DNA of 64,000 bases from Rugosimonospora africana (GTDB lineage: Bacteria; Actinomycetota; Actinomycetes; Mycobacteriales; Micromonosporaceae), in NCBI RefSeq assembly GCF_016862975.1, contig NZ_BONZ01000050.1, positions 121,068 through 185,067 of the forward strand. Direction: 5' to 3'. A model generated the notes under the pieces. It saw nothing but the letters and a program-made list of their open reading frames with translations, ran no database searches and was not told the DNA's origin. Shown piece by piece: positions 35,201 through 43,142 of this stretch (position 1 is the first letter of the stretch; every line of letters begins with the position of its first letter). Both the position numbers and the translations under genes were made by a program.

Positions 35201-36406
35201 GACGCCGGAAGCTGGAGCCAACTGACCAGCGCGGCCGACCCCCGGGACAAGCCGAGCGGCGGCTTCATCGGCGGCAAGCTGTACGCCGCCGGCGGCTGGG
35301 GCTCCGACGGCGACACCGACCCGAAGCTGGAAATCTACGACCCGGCAACCGACAGCTGGTCGACCGGTGCGGACGAGCCCACCGCATACGCCGGGTCCGG
35401 CGCCGCGGTGCTGAACAATAAGCTATACGTGATCGGCGGCTGTACGGCCAGCGCCTGTGGCAGCAAGGATGTGCAGGTCTACGATCCGGCGACCGACAGC
35501 TGGTCGGCCGCGGCGGCATACCCCGAGCCCATCGACTGGGCCTCCTGCGGTGCCATCACCGGCAAGCTGTACTGTGCCGGCGGCCAGACCGACACCGCCA
35601 GCAGCCGCCACGCGTACGTGTACGACCCGGCGTCTGACACCTGGTCGCCGCTGCCCGACATGCCGATCGACCTGTGGGGCTCGACCTACGCCGCCGCCAA
35701 CGGGCTGCTGCTGGTCTCCGGCGGCATCACCACCACCAACGGCACCCACCTCACCAACCAGGGATACGCCTACGACCCGACCAGCAACACCTGGACGGCG
35801 CTACCCAACGCCAACATCGCCCTGTACCGCAGCGGCAGCGCGTGCGGCCTCTACCAGATCGGCGGCGCCGTGCCCCCAGGACCGGCACACCTGTCGATCA
35901 ACTTCGCCGAGGTGCTTCCCGGATTCACCAACTGCGACAGCAGCAGCGACGTGAGCTGGATGTCGGAGAGTCGGACCACCCTGACCTTGCAACCGGGCGC
36001 AAGCGCCACCGTGACCGTCACGATGCGCGCGAACGTCCCGGCAATCAGCCAGCCGGGTACCTACCAGGCCAGGGTCATCCTCGGCACCGACACCCCGTAC
36101 CTCGCATCGCCGGTATCAGTGGCGATGACGGTCAACCCACCGAAGCAATGGGGCAAAGTCACCGGGACCGTCACCTCGGCCACCGATGGCTCCCCGCTGG
36201 CTGGCGCGACCGTCCGCATCAACGGCCGAGACGCCGACTACACCGTGACGACCGACAAGGACGGCCGGTACGCGCTCTGGCTGGATTCCCGCAACAACCC
36301 GCTGACGGTGACCGTCGTCCAGACCGGCTACCAGACGCAGACACACACCGTGAAGATCGCCAAGGGCACGACGACGACATCGAATTTCGTCCTGAGGAAG
36401 CAATAG
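32234..36406 (+). CDS. Secreted sedolisin-like protease with Kelch repeats
   Basis: A 1,390-residue secreted protein. CGGGAGG precedes the ATG, and the N-terminus carries a signal peptide (IWLLTGVLSVAMTVFGLPAA). The S53-like domain (~90-430) has E165 and D169 in GEISLD, D251 in STGDYDYG and S350 in GGTSAASP. Carboxypeptidase-regulatory-like domains follow, then a MAM-like domain at ~600-760 and a Kelch-type beta-propeller at ~950-1210 with repeated WSTGADE/WSPLPDM-type turns and DPATDSW blades. Another regulatory-like domain closes the protein. The catalytic part is close to that of the gene at 25106, and the Kelch insertion is the main difference. The propeller may bind a target or glycan outside the cell. 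Confidence 0.87.
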   Translation: MHLPGRSATPVRARIWLLTGVLSVAMTVFGLPAAALAHGPGRTESTGKARVQHVCGAVKKGEATCFALRRTDIVATHGLRPADTTPTGYGPADLHSAYNLPADGGAGATVAIVDAFDDPNAESDLALYRQQYGLPECTTANGCFRKVDQTGGTSYPAADTDWAGEISLDVDMVSAAAPQAHILLVEADDNLPDNLGVAVDEAVALGAKYVSNSYGSGYSSLPGSGEDPSELTDGDAHYNHPGVAVVASTGDYDYGVAYPAASQYVTAVGGTSLARDTNARGWSESVWNNDDGNGPGSGCSLYEPKPAWQTDTGCAMRTEADVSAVADPATGVAVYDSFGFGGWNVFGGTSAASPLIAAVYADAGTPVGGTYPSSYPYAETGSLNDVTTGNNGTCSPAYLCTAGAGYDGPTGLGSPNGLAAFKTGPHGEVSGTVRDAATGVGIPGATVRAGSANALADAQGHYDLIVPVGSYDMTAEAFGYKTSTVPGVAVTDGGRVTEDFALSTAPRSTVSGTVTDGSGHDWPLYATITADGVPGGPVFTDPVTGHYSLNLPQGQTYHLHVTPAYPGYQTANPSVTVTDSNVAANVSVPVDTTACDAPGYQANYTGPTQTFDGGSAPTGWSVDNAAGTTTGWAFDDPADENYTGGSGNFAIVDNTVGGGQTRDSTLTAPVADLSADADPTVSFDTDYVGSSDQIGDVDISVDGGANWTNVWHHTTDYVSGPTHLDVPIPQAARKPAVLTRFHFVSNFGYWWELDNVFIGNRSCDPIPGGLVTGQVTDANTRAALNGAVITTPDSAAVKVSSAATPQDAALGDGFYWLFSPVTGSHPFSVAKLHYSTATRTVKVAANRTTEADFSLKAGRVTVTPTNIAKTVDWDGATHATVTLKNTGTAPATVTTGEDPGRITALSQGGAPLQEIKGTYSAHAMRNTGGTTTPADGTPADTNPAGAAWTPIANFPLPVADNLVGVNGGKVYSAFGFIAGTSSALYVYDPDAGSWSQLTSAADPRDKPSGGFIGGKLYAAGGWGSDGDTDPKLEIYDPATDSWSTGADEPTAYAGSGAAVLNNKLYVIGGCTASACGSKDVQVYDPATDSWSAAAAYPEPIDWASCGAITGKLYCAGGQTDTASSRHAYVYDPASDTWSPLPDMPIDLWGSTYAAANGLLLVSGGITTTNGTHLTNQGYAYDPTSNTWTALPNANIALYRSGSACGLYQIGGAVPPGPAHLSINFAEVLPGFTNCDSSSDVSWMSESRTTLTLQPGASATVTVTMRANVPAISQPGTYQARVILGTDTPYLASPVSVAMTVNPPKQWGKVTGTVTSATDGSPLAGATVRINGRDADYTVTTDKDGRYALWLDSRNNPLTVTVVQTGYQTQTHTVKIAKGTTTTSNFVLRKQ

Positions 36407-36428
36407 TCCCAAGCACAGGTAGCCCGAC

Positions 36429-36465
36429 CAGGCGCCCGACCCACGATCGGTGGGTCGGGCGCCTG
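36429..36465 (+). terminator. Perfect 16-bp hairpin terminator
   Basis: CAGGCGCCCGACCCAC pairs perfectly with GTGGGTCGGGCGCCTG across a 5-nt loop, 22 bp after the Kelch-protease stop. There is no T-tract. Confidence 0.8.
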
Positions 36466-36554
36466 CGTCATTGTGACGTAGGCCATAGAAGTGCGATGTC
36501 ACGGAGCGGTGGGGACCTGCGTCTCGTGTGGAGGTCAGTCGGAATGGAGAACTA

Positions 36555-37001
36555 GTGAGAAACGGAGCTCGTGAGCGTATGCGTAGGAAGCTACTCCGCA
36601 CCATGCTCGCCGCCCTCGGCGTCGGCGCCATCGTCCTCGGCACGCAGACGGCGGCCCAGGCCGAGACGCGCGGCGGTACCAGCACCTGGCAAGAAGTTCA
36701 GCAGGACACCGCCAGCGGCTACTGCCGGGCGGAGGTGGAGTTCTACGGCACGACGTCCTACGCGGAGGCCCTCTTCTACAACTACAAGGCCGGCTGGGAC
36801 TGCACGATGTGGCTTGAGCGCTCAACGAACAACGGCTCGTCGTGGTCCCTGGTCTCGGGCTACCACACCCTGAGGGACATCGCGCCGGACGCGGACCTGG
36901 ACAGCACCTACCACTACTGGGACGGTCCGGGGTACCTGGCACGGGCGTGCTTCCACCTCAACTTCTCGGGCGCGGCCAAGCACTGCACCAACCCCATCTA
37001 G
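36555..37001 (+). CDS. Small secreted protein, unknown family
   Basis: About 148 residues from the GTG at 36555, which has TGGAGA upstream; an ATG at 36579 or a GTG at 36528 is also possible. The N-terminus is a signal peptide (RTMLAALGVGAIVLGTQTAAQA), so the mature protein is ~110 residues. It is rich in Tyr, Trp, Ser and Asn, with three Cys, and looks like a small beta protein released outside the cell. No family is recognised. A strong hairpin follows the stop. Confidence 0.65.
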   Translation: MRNGARERMRRKLLRTMLAALGVGAIVLGTQTAAQAETRGGTSTWQEVQQDTASGYCRAEVEFYGTTSYAEALFYNYKAGWDCTMWLERSTNNGSSWSLVSGYHTLRDIAPDADLDSTYHYWDGPGYLARACFHLNFSGAAKHCTNPI

Positions 37002-37018
37002 GCTTCGGCCGAAGTAGC

Positions 37019-37058
37019 AGGCGGCTCGGCCTGCCATTGGTAGCAGGCCGAGCCGCCT
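37019..37058. terminator. Perfect 16-bp bidirectional hairpin
   Basis: AGGCGGCTCGGCCTGC and its exact complement flank an 8-nt loop. It sits between the convergent small secreted gene and the RCC1-repeat gene and can serve both. Confidence 0.8.
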
Positions 37059-37125
37059 ATACCGGGCCCCGGAGGATCTCGAACTCGCGGTCGGTCAGCG
37101 GATGGTCAAGGCATCCGGCTGGCCG

Positions 37126-39651
37126 TCAAGCGGCGCGGCGCGCCGGCCGGCGCCGGTGGGTCACGAGGACCGCGCCGGCCCCGGCAAGCAGGAACAGCAG
37201 GCCAGCGGCGAGAGCGGGCGGCAGGCTCACACCGGTCACCGGCAGGGCGCTGGCTGCTGTCGGCAGTGGGGTGATGGCGAGACTGTTCAACTCGCCGGCG
37301 GCGATGGCGGTGACCGTGGTGCCAGCCGGCAGACCGACCGGAACGGGCACGTTGCTGTTGGTGTTGGTGCCGTTGCCCAACTGCCCGAACTCGTTGTCGC
37401 CCCAGGCCAGCACGATGCCGGTGGAGGTCAACGCGAGACTGTGCCCATTGCCGGCGGCGACGGCGGTGGCCGTGGCGCCCGCCGGCAAGCTCGCCGCCAC
37501 GGGCACGTTGCTGCTGGTGTTGGTCCCGTTGCCCAACTGCCCGGAGCGGTTGAACCCCCAGGCCAGCACGATGCCGGTGGAGGTCAACGCCAGACTGTGC
37601 ACACCGCCGGCGGCGACGGCGGTGGCCGCGGCGCCCGCCGGCAGGTCCACCGGCACGGGAACGTTGCTGCTGGTGTTGGTCCCGTTGCCCAACTGGCCGG
37701 CACCGTTGAGGCCCCAGGCGAGCACCGAGCCGGTGGAGGTCAACGCCAGACTGTGTTCGCCGCCGCCGGAGACGGCGGTGACGGTGGTGTCGGCCGGCAG
37801 GTCCACCAGGACGGGCACGTTGCTGCTGGTGTTGGTGCCGTTGCCCAACTGCCCGTCGCCGTTGAGACCCCAGGCGAGCACGGTGCCCGTGGAGGTCACC
37901 GCGAGGCTGTGCAACTCGCCGGCGGCGATCGCGGTGACCGTGGTGTCGGCCGGCAGGTCCACCGGGACGGGTACGTTGCTGTTCGTGTTGGTGCCATTGC
38001 CCAACTGGCCGCCGCCGTTGTAACCCCAGGCGAGCACGGTACCCGTGGAGGTCAATGCCAGGCTGTGCAACTCGCCGGCCGCGATCGCGGTGACCGTGAC
38101 GCCGGCCGGCAGGTCCACCGGCACAGGCACGGTGCTGCTGGTATTGGTGCCATTGCCCAACTGCCCGAACTCGTTGTCGCCCCAGGCGAGCACGGTGCCC
38201 GTGGAGGTCAACGCCAGGCTGTGGCGAAGGCCGCCGGCGACAGCGGTGATCGTCGTGCCGGTCGGCAGGTCCACCGGGACCGGCACGTTGCTGTTGGTGG
38301 TGGCGCCGTTGCCCAACTGCCCGGAGCGGTTGAGACCCCACGCCCGACCGGCACCGGTGGAGCTGAGCGCGAGACTGTAGTTGCGGCCCGCGGCGATGGC
38401 CGTGGCCGTGGTACCGAGCGGCAGGCTCACCGCCACGGGCACGTTGCTGTTGGTACGGGTACCGTTGCCCAACTGGCCCCACAGGTTGTCGCCCCAGGCG
38501 AGCACGGAGCCCGTGGAGGTCAGCGCCAGGCTGTGGCCGCCGAGGAAACCGCCGCCACCGGCGGCGGCGATCGCGGTGACGGTGGTGCCGGCCGGCAGGC
38601 TCACCGGGACGGGGACATTGCTGCTGGCGTTGGTACCGTTGCCCAACTGGCCGCTGCCGTTGGAACCCCAGGCGAGCACCGAACCGGTGGAGGTCAACGC
38701 CAGGCTGTGTTCGCCGCCGGCCGCGACGGCGGTGACGGTGGTGTCCGCCGGCAGGCTCACCGGAACGGGGACATTGCTGCTGCCGTTGGTACCGTTGCCC
38801 AACTGGCCGCTGCCGTTGTATCCCCAGGCGAGCGCCGAGCCGGTGGAGGTCACCGCGAGACTGTGCACATCGCCGGCGGCGACGGCGGTGACCGTGGTAC
38901 CGGCCGGCAGGTCCACCGCCACGGGCACGTTGCTGCTGGTGTTGGTGCCATTGCCCAACTCGCCAGCGCCGTTGGAACCCCAGGCGAGCACGGTGCCCGT
39001 GGCCGTCACCGCGAGACTGTGCGCCTCGCCGGCGGCGACGGCGGTGACCGTGGTACCGGCCGGGAGGCTCACCGCCACGGGCACGTTGCTGTCGGTGTTG
39101 CTGCCATTGCCCAACTCGCCGGCACGGTTGTGACCCCACGCGAGCACGGTGCCGGTGGACGTCAACGCCAGGCTGAAGGAGCCGCCGGCGGAGACGGCGG
39201 TGACCGTGGTACCGGCCGGCAAGCTCACCGCCACGGGCACAGTGCTGCTGGTGTTGGTTCCGTTGCCCAACTCACCGAAGGTGTTGTCACCCCAGGCCAG
39301 CACGGTGCCGGTGGACGTCAACGCCAGGCCGTGCAACTCGCCGGCGGAGATCGCGGTGGCCGTGGTACCGGACGGCAGGCTCACCGCCACGGGCACGGTG
39401 CTGGCGGTTCTGGTCCCGTTGCCCAGCTGGCCGTTGCCGCCGTAACCCCAGGCCAATCCGTTACCGGCCGAGACGGCGGGTGGCCCTGGCTGAGCAGGCG
39501 TCCCGTCGGCGAACGCGGGCGCCACACCGGTGGAGAGCATGCCGAGCGCGGCCGCCACCACCGCCAGTGCCCCGAGCAGTCCGCGCATGCTCGCGGGCGC
39601 GACCCGGCTCGCGAAGACGGCCGGGACCCGGCGGGTCCAGCATCTGTCCAT
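37126..39651 (-). CDS. LPxTG-anchored RCC1-repeat surface protein
   Basis: About 841 residues from the ATG at 39651, which has a GGGGGG ribosome site; a longer frame reaches 39780. The N-terminus has a signal peptide (LLGALAVVAAALGMLSTGVA). Then come 14 RCC1-type repeats of ~51 residues, each with an AWGxNxxGQLGNG core and a GxxHSLALTSTG end, expected to form one or two beta-propellers. The C-terminus is a sortase signal: LPVTG, a hydrophobic stretch (ALAAGLLFLLAGAGAVLV) and an Arg-rich tail. It is therefore probably covalently attached to the cell wall. RCC1 propellers bind proteins or other ligands, but the target here is unknown. Antisense frames are open only because of the repeats and high GC. 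Confidence 0.92.
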   Translation of the reverse strand: MDRCWTRRVPAVFASRVAPASMRGLLGALAVVAAALGMLSTGVAPAFADGTPAQPGPPAVSAGNGLAWGYGGNGQLGNGTRTASTVPVAVSLPSGTTATAISAGELHGLALTSTGTVLAWGDNTFGELGNGTNTSSTVPVAVSLPAGTTVTAVSAGGSFSLALTSTGTVLAWGHNRAGELGNGSNTDSNVPVAVSLPAGTTVTAVAAGEAHSLAVTATGTVLAWGSNGAGELGNGTNTSSNVPVAVDLPAGTTVTAVAAGDVHSLAVTSTGSALAWGYNGSGQLGNGTNGSSNVPVPVSLPADTTVTAVAAGGEHSLALTSTGSVLAWGSNGSGQLGNGTNASSNVPVPVSLPAGTTVTAIAAAGGGGFLGGHSLALTSTGSVLAWGDNLWGQLGNGTRTNSNVPVAVSLPLGTTATAIAAGRNYSLALSSTGAGRAWGLNRSGQLGNGATTNSNVPVPVDLPTGTTITAVAGGLRHSLALTSTGTVLAWGDNEFGQLGNGTNTSSTVPVPVDLPAGVTVTAIAAGELHSLALTSTGTVLAWGYNGGGQLGNGTNTNSNVPVPVDLPADTTVTAIAAGELHSLAVTSTGTVLAWGLNGDGQLGNGTNTSSNVPVLVDLPADTTVTAVSGGGEHSLALTSTGSVLAWGLNGAGQLGNGTNTSSNVPVPVDLPAGAAATAVAAGGVHSLALTSTGIVLAWGFNRSGQLGNGTNTSSNVPVAASLPAGATATAVAAGNGHSLALTSTGIVLAWGDNEFGQLGNGTNTNSNVPVPVGLPAGTTVTAIAAGELNSLAITPLPTAASALPVTGVSLPPALAAGLLFLLAGAGAVLVTHRRRPARRAA
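37270..39470. repeat. Tandem ~153-bp repeats of the RCC1 gene
   Basis: Fourteen DNA units of about 153-156 bp encode the RCC1 repeats. Copies are strongly conserved around CCCAACTGCCCG and GCCGGCGGCGACGGCGGTG. One unit near 38530 carries a glycine-rich insertion. Such arrays can gain or lose units by recombination. Confidence 0.85.
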
Positions 39652-39921
39652 TGCCTGTACCCCCCAGCGAACCACGCGATACGTCCGCTCGAAACGTATA
39701 AGGGGCAGCCGGCACCAAAAGCGGCATTTACTCGCATTAGCCCGCACGAGACCACGAGGCCCCGAAGCCCGAGTCGGCACGCCGGCCGGCGATGTTCACC
39801 GAGGCTTAGACCCTACAACGTGTGAGAGTCAACGACGGGTCCCCGAAGATCACCAGTGTGGTGAACGGTGTGCAACCACCGTTTCCGCATCGGTCTCCCC
39901 CGGAATCGAGGACCCCTCACC

Positions 39922-41436
39922 TTGTCCAAGGACCCATCCGCAGACCCTGCCGCGCACGAGGTCAATCACGAGCCCAGCCGGCGATCGTTCCTGATCCTGT
40001 CCGGCGCGGTCGCCGCCGCGACCGCCGGTGGGATCGGGCGGGCCACGCCCGCCTCGGCCGCACCCGGTGGCGGCGTCGGCAACTTCAGCTCCTATCCGTT
40101 CTCTCTGGGCGTCGCGTCCGGTGATCCGCTGCCCGACTCTGTCATCCTCTGGACCCGCCTTGCCCCGCAGCCACTGGCGATCGGATCGGGCATGCCGGAC
40201 AGAAAGTTCCCGATCCACTGGCAGGTGGCCAACGACGAGGCTTTCACTCAGATCGTCACGGAAGGTGAGACGTTCGCGCTGCCAGAGGACAACCACTCCG
40301 TACATGTCGACGTGCGCGGCCTGAGGCCGGACCGCTGGTACTTCTACCGTTTCCGCTGCGGGTCCGAGTTGAGCCCGGTCGGGCGCACGCGCACCTTGCC
40401 GGCACCCGGCGCGTCCGTCTCGGCGTTCACCATCTGCCACATGAGCTGCCAGCGGTGGGAGATCGGGTACTTCACGGCCTACCGCTACATGGCCCAGGAC
40501 GGCATCGACCTGGGGCTTCACCTCGGTGACTACATCTACGAGTACGCGTTCACCGACACGCCCCGCGCCGGCGCGGCCGTGCCGGACGCGGTTCTCGACA
40601 CGTGCAACTCCCTCGACCAGTACCGCTTGCGGTACTCCCTCTACAAGACAGACCCGGACCTGCAGGCCGCGCACGCGGCGTTCCCGTGGGCGGTGGTTCG
40701 CGACGACCACGAGGTCGTCAACGACTACGCCGGTGGTGTCGACCACGGAGCGAAACAGCTGGCCCGGCGCGCCGCCGGGTACAAGGCGTGGTGGGAGAAC
40801 ATCCCCACCCGGTGCGCCCCGCCGGTCGGGCCGGACCAGACCATCTACCGCCGGTTCGCCGTCGGCAACCTCGCCCAGTTCGACATGCTCGACAGCCGCC
40901 AGTACCGAACTTCCGACAACGACCCGGTCGTCTCGAAGCTCGGAAACGAGCAGGAGGCATGGCTGCTGAACGGCATCACGTCCTACGACACGACGTGGAA
41001 CCTGGTCGCCGTGGGTCAGCAACTGGGCGGCGTGGCGACGGAAAGTCCCACCCGCGACCGCATCTACCGTGCCTACCACGACCGCGACGTCAGCCCGGTC
41101 ATCCTGGTCGGCGACCTGCACTGGACCCTGGTCTCGGACGCGCTGCTGGCCATCCCCGATCCGACCAGTCCCATCGTGGGCACGCAGTTCATCGGCACCT
41201 CCATCACCTCGACCGGCGACGGACCGGGCGATCAGGCCACAAAGGACGGTTGGCTGAAGCACCCCTGGGTGAAGTACGCCGACGGCTACCGCGGCTACCT
41301 CCGCACGCTCATCACGCCTACGGGCCTGTACAGCACGCAACGCGACATCCAGTTCGTCACCCGGCCGGACGCACCGGTGTGGGACGCCCAGAAGTTCTAC
41401 ATCGACGCCGGAAAGGCCGGCGTCCAACTGGCGTAA
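39922..41436 (+). CDS. Tat-exported PhoD-like alkaline phosphatase
   Basis: About 504 residues from the TTG at 39922, which has CGAGGA upstream; a GTG at 39868 would add 18. The N-terminus has a Tat signal (SRRSFLILSGAVAAATAGG), consistent with folding before export. The PhoD N-domain (FSLGVASGDPLPDSVILWTR) is followed by the metallophosphatase domain with HLGDYIYEY, DDHEVVNDYAG and LVGDLHWTL metal-binding segments. PhoD enzymes are Ca/Fe phosphodiesterases and monoesterases that release phosphate from organic esters and teichoic acids. It is divergent from the RCC1 gene across ~270 bp. No Pho box was recognised in that gap. Confidence 0.92.
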   Translation: MSKDPSADPAAHEVNHEPSRRSFLILSGAVAAATAGGIGRATPASAAPGGGVGNFSSYPFSLGVASGDPLPDSVILWTRLAPQPLAIGSGMPDRKFPIHWQVANDEAFTQIVTEGETFALPEDNHSVHVDVRGLRPDRWYFYRFRCGSELSPVGRTRTLPAPGASVSAFTICHMSCQRWEIGYFTAYRYMAQDGIDLGLHLGDYIYEYAFTDTPRAGAAVPDAVLDTCNSLDQYRLRYSLYKTDPDLQAAHAAFPWAVVRDDHEVVNDYAGGVDHGAKQLARRAAGYKAWWENIPTRCAPPVGPDQTIYRRFAVGNLAQFDMLDSRQYRTSDNDPVVSKLGNEQEAWLLNGITSYDTTWNLVAVGQQLGGVATESPTRDRIYRAYHDRDVSPVILVGDLHWTLVSDALLAIPDPTSPIVGTQFIGTSITSTGDGPGDQATKDGWLKHPWVKYADGYRGYLRTLITPTGLYSTQRDIQFVTRPDAPVWDAQKFYIDAGKAGVQLA

Positions 41437-41453
41437 CCGAAACAGGGAACCCA

Positions 41454-41501
41454 CCGGGTCTGGCATCCCGTCCGCCGACAGCCACGGGATGCCAGACCCG
41501 G
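41454..41501 (+). terminator. Perfect 18-bp hairpin terminator
   Basis: CCGGGTCTGGCATCCCGT pairs perfectly with its complement across a 12-nt loop, 17 bp after the phosphatase stop. It argues against a start for the next gene at 41506. Confidence 0.82.
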
Positions 41502-41604
41502 GTACGTGGCTGGGCTTTGCGGGCCTGAGTTCGCACCACGACGCCCCGCCGACCCTCCAGCACCGGGCGAGACACGAAGGGCCTTCGGCTGCGAGACTGC
41601 CATC

Positions 41605-42162
41605 GTGGACCAGGTGCAACGGCTCATCGAGACCTACCGCTGCCTTCCCTCCCCGGTGGATGCCGAGGGTTCCAGTCGGTTCGCCATCATCACCGAGCTG
41701 GGGCGCCATGTCGGCGACCCGCGGGTGGTCGACCTCTACGTCTCGGTCATCGCCGACCCGCAGGAGTATGACCTCGCCCGGATCGAATGCATCAAGGTCC
41801 TGGGGCTGCGACCGCCGGACGCGCACGCCGACCGGCAACGGGTCGGCCGCGCGATCGCGCAGACGCTGTGGCCCGACGAGGACTACCTGGTGCGCCAGTA
41901 CGCGGCGATGTCGTTGGGGGCGTACGCCGAGGACGATGACGTCTTCGAGGCGTTGGCCACCGCACTGACGCACGACGATGACATCGATGTTCGCCACAAC
42001 GCCCTGGAGTCGATCCGGGAGGCTGGCCCCGACGACCGCGGTCTGGCTCTGCTGCGACGGATGGTGGACGATCCCGAGTTGGGATCCGCGGCGAAGCACA
42101 CGCTCCAGGATTGGGCGGCAGGCGTGGGCGATGGGACGCGCGCCGACCGACCCGGTCGATAA
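41605..42162 (+). CDS. HEAT-repeat protein
   Basis: A 185-residue protein from the GTG at 41605; an earlier GTG at 41506 lies at the edge of the upstream terminator and is less likely. Neither has a strong ribosome site. From ~45 on there are helical HEAT-like repeats (LVRQYAAMSLGAYAEDDDV and IDVRHNALESIREAG). It has no signal peptide or membrane segment and is acidic. HEAT repeats make protein-binding scaffolds. The gene stands alone between the phosphatase and the ArsR operon; its partner is unknown. Confidence 0.7.
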   Translation: MDQVQRLIETYRCLPSPVDAEGSSRFAIITELGRHVGDPRVVDLYVSVIADPQEYDLARIECIKVLGLRPPDAHADRQRVGRAIAQTLWPDEDYLVRQYAAMSLGAYAEDDDVFEALATALTHDDDIDVRHNALESIREAGPDDRGLALLRRMVDDPELGSAAKHTLQDWAAGVGDGTRADRPGR

Positions 42163-42263
42163 CGCGCTCCCCACCGACAGGTGCCGATCGCGGGACGGCG
42201 CCAATAACCGCATCGCCGCCACCACGGCCGGCAGCCAGCTTGACGTGGCAGCATCCACCTGTA

Positions 42264-42301
42264 TATTCAACCATCTAGTTGATAAGCCTGGCGGTTGAAT
42301 A
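42264..42301 (+). promoter_or_regulatory. Probable ArsR operator
   Basis: TATTCAACC (42264-42272) and GGTTGAATA (42293-42301) form a perfect 9-bp inverted repeat. A nested CAAC-N6-GTTG palindrome starts at 42268. It ends 6 bp before the ArsR start, so binding would block transcription initiation. This matches sites expected for ArsR regulators paired with SRPBCC proteins. Confidence 0.65.
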
Positions 42302-42307
42302 GGACAC

Positions 42308-42646
42308 ATGGATACGAATCAGCTCAGCGCCACCTTCGCCGCACTGGCCGATCCGACCCGCCGAGCGATCCTCGCCCGGTTGGCCGAGGGCGAGGCCACG
42401 GTCAACGAACTGGCCGATCCCCTGCCGCTCACCCTGCAGGCGGTCTCCAAGCACCTCAAGGTGCTCGAGCAAGCCGGGCTGATCAGCCGTGGACGCACCG
42501 CCCAGTGGCGTCCGTGCCGCCTGGAACCCGTACCGCTACGCGAAGCCACCCACTGGTTGGAGCGCTACCGGCAATTCTGGGACGGCAGTTTCGATCGCCT
42601 CTCCGCTCACCTGCAAGAGATTCAGAAAGGCAATGCACATGGCTGA
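42308..42646 (+). CDS. ArsR-family transcriptional regulator
   Basis: A 112-residue winged-helix repressor. The N-terminus (FAALADPTRRAILARL) and the recognition helix (LTLQAVSKHLKVLEQAGLI) are typical of ArsR/SmtB. No metal-binding Cys pairs are visible, so it belongs to the metal-independent group that pairs with SRPBCC (AHSA1) proteins. It is the first gene of a tightly overlapping four-gene operon and has a palindrome just upstream, so autorepression is likely. The inducer is unknown. Confidence 0.92.
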   Translation: MDTNQLSATFAALADPTRRAILARLAEGEATVNELADPLPLTLQAVSKHLKVLEQAGLISRGRTAQWRPCRLEPVPLREATHWLERYRQFWDGSFDRLSAHLQEIQKGNAHG

Positions 42647-43142
42647 GACCTCGGCCACCAACGAGGCAACCACCCGAGAGTTCACCATCACCCGGGTCTT
42701 CGACGCGCCACGCCGCCTGGTCTTCACAGCGTGGACCGACCCGCGACAGATTGCCCAATGGTTCGGACCCGTGGGTGTCACCACGCCTCTGTCCACTGTG
42801 TCCATGGACGTCAGACCCGGCGGTGTGTGGCAACTGCGCATGATCGACGATGCCGACGGTGCGGAGTACCCGGTGGCCTTCACCTATCGAGAGGTGGTGG
42901 AGCCCGAGAAGCTCGTGCTGAGCGCACGAGTCCCGACCGGGCCGGCAGCTGTCGCCGGAGAGGTGCTGCTGACCGTGACCTTCGCCGACCTCGGGGACCG
43001 GACCGAAATGACGTTCCACGTTTCGGGCCTCGCGGTAGGCGAGGAGAACGCCGGGTTGGAGAGCGGCTGGTCCAGCTCGTTCGACCGGCTCGCGGAGCAG
43101 TTGACCGGAGACGCGCCCACGTCGTCGGGAGCACCCCGATGA
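42639..43142 (+). CDS. SRPBCC/AHSA1-domain protein
   Basis: A 167-residue protein whose start overlaps the end of the ArsR gene by 8 bp, with AAAGG upstream. The AHSA1/START-like fold is clear from FTITRVFDAPRRLVF, AWTDPRQIAQWFGP and MDVRPGGVWQLRM. These proteins have a hydrophobic pocket for small ligands and often accompany an ArsR regulator. Its stop overlaps the next gene by 4 nt (ATGA). The ligand is unknown; it may help sense or detoxify the same compound that relieves ArsR repression. Confidence 0.92.
   Translation: MAETSATNEATTREFTITRVFDAPRRLVFTAWTDPRQIAQWFGPVGVTTPLSTVSMDVRPGGVWQLRMIDDADGAEYPVAFTYREVVEPEKLVLSARVPTGPAAVAGEVLLTVTFADLGDRTEMTFHVSGLAVGEENAGLESGWSSSFDRLAEQLTGDAPTSSGAPR

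Noticed and set aside
37270..39470. Regular repeats resembling a CRISPR-type array
   Set aside because: The ~153-bp period is far too long, there are no distinct spacers and the repeats encode RCC1 blades.
37102..39825. 907-codon plus-strand frame across the RCC1 gene
   Set aside because: It reads the RCC1 DNA repeats backwards and gives a repetitive His/Arg/Gly chain with no protein family; a side effect of the tandem repeats.
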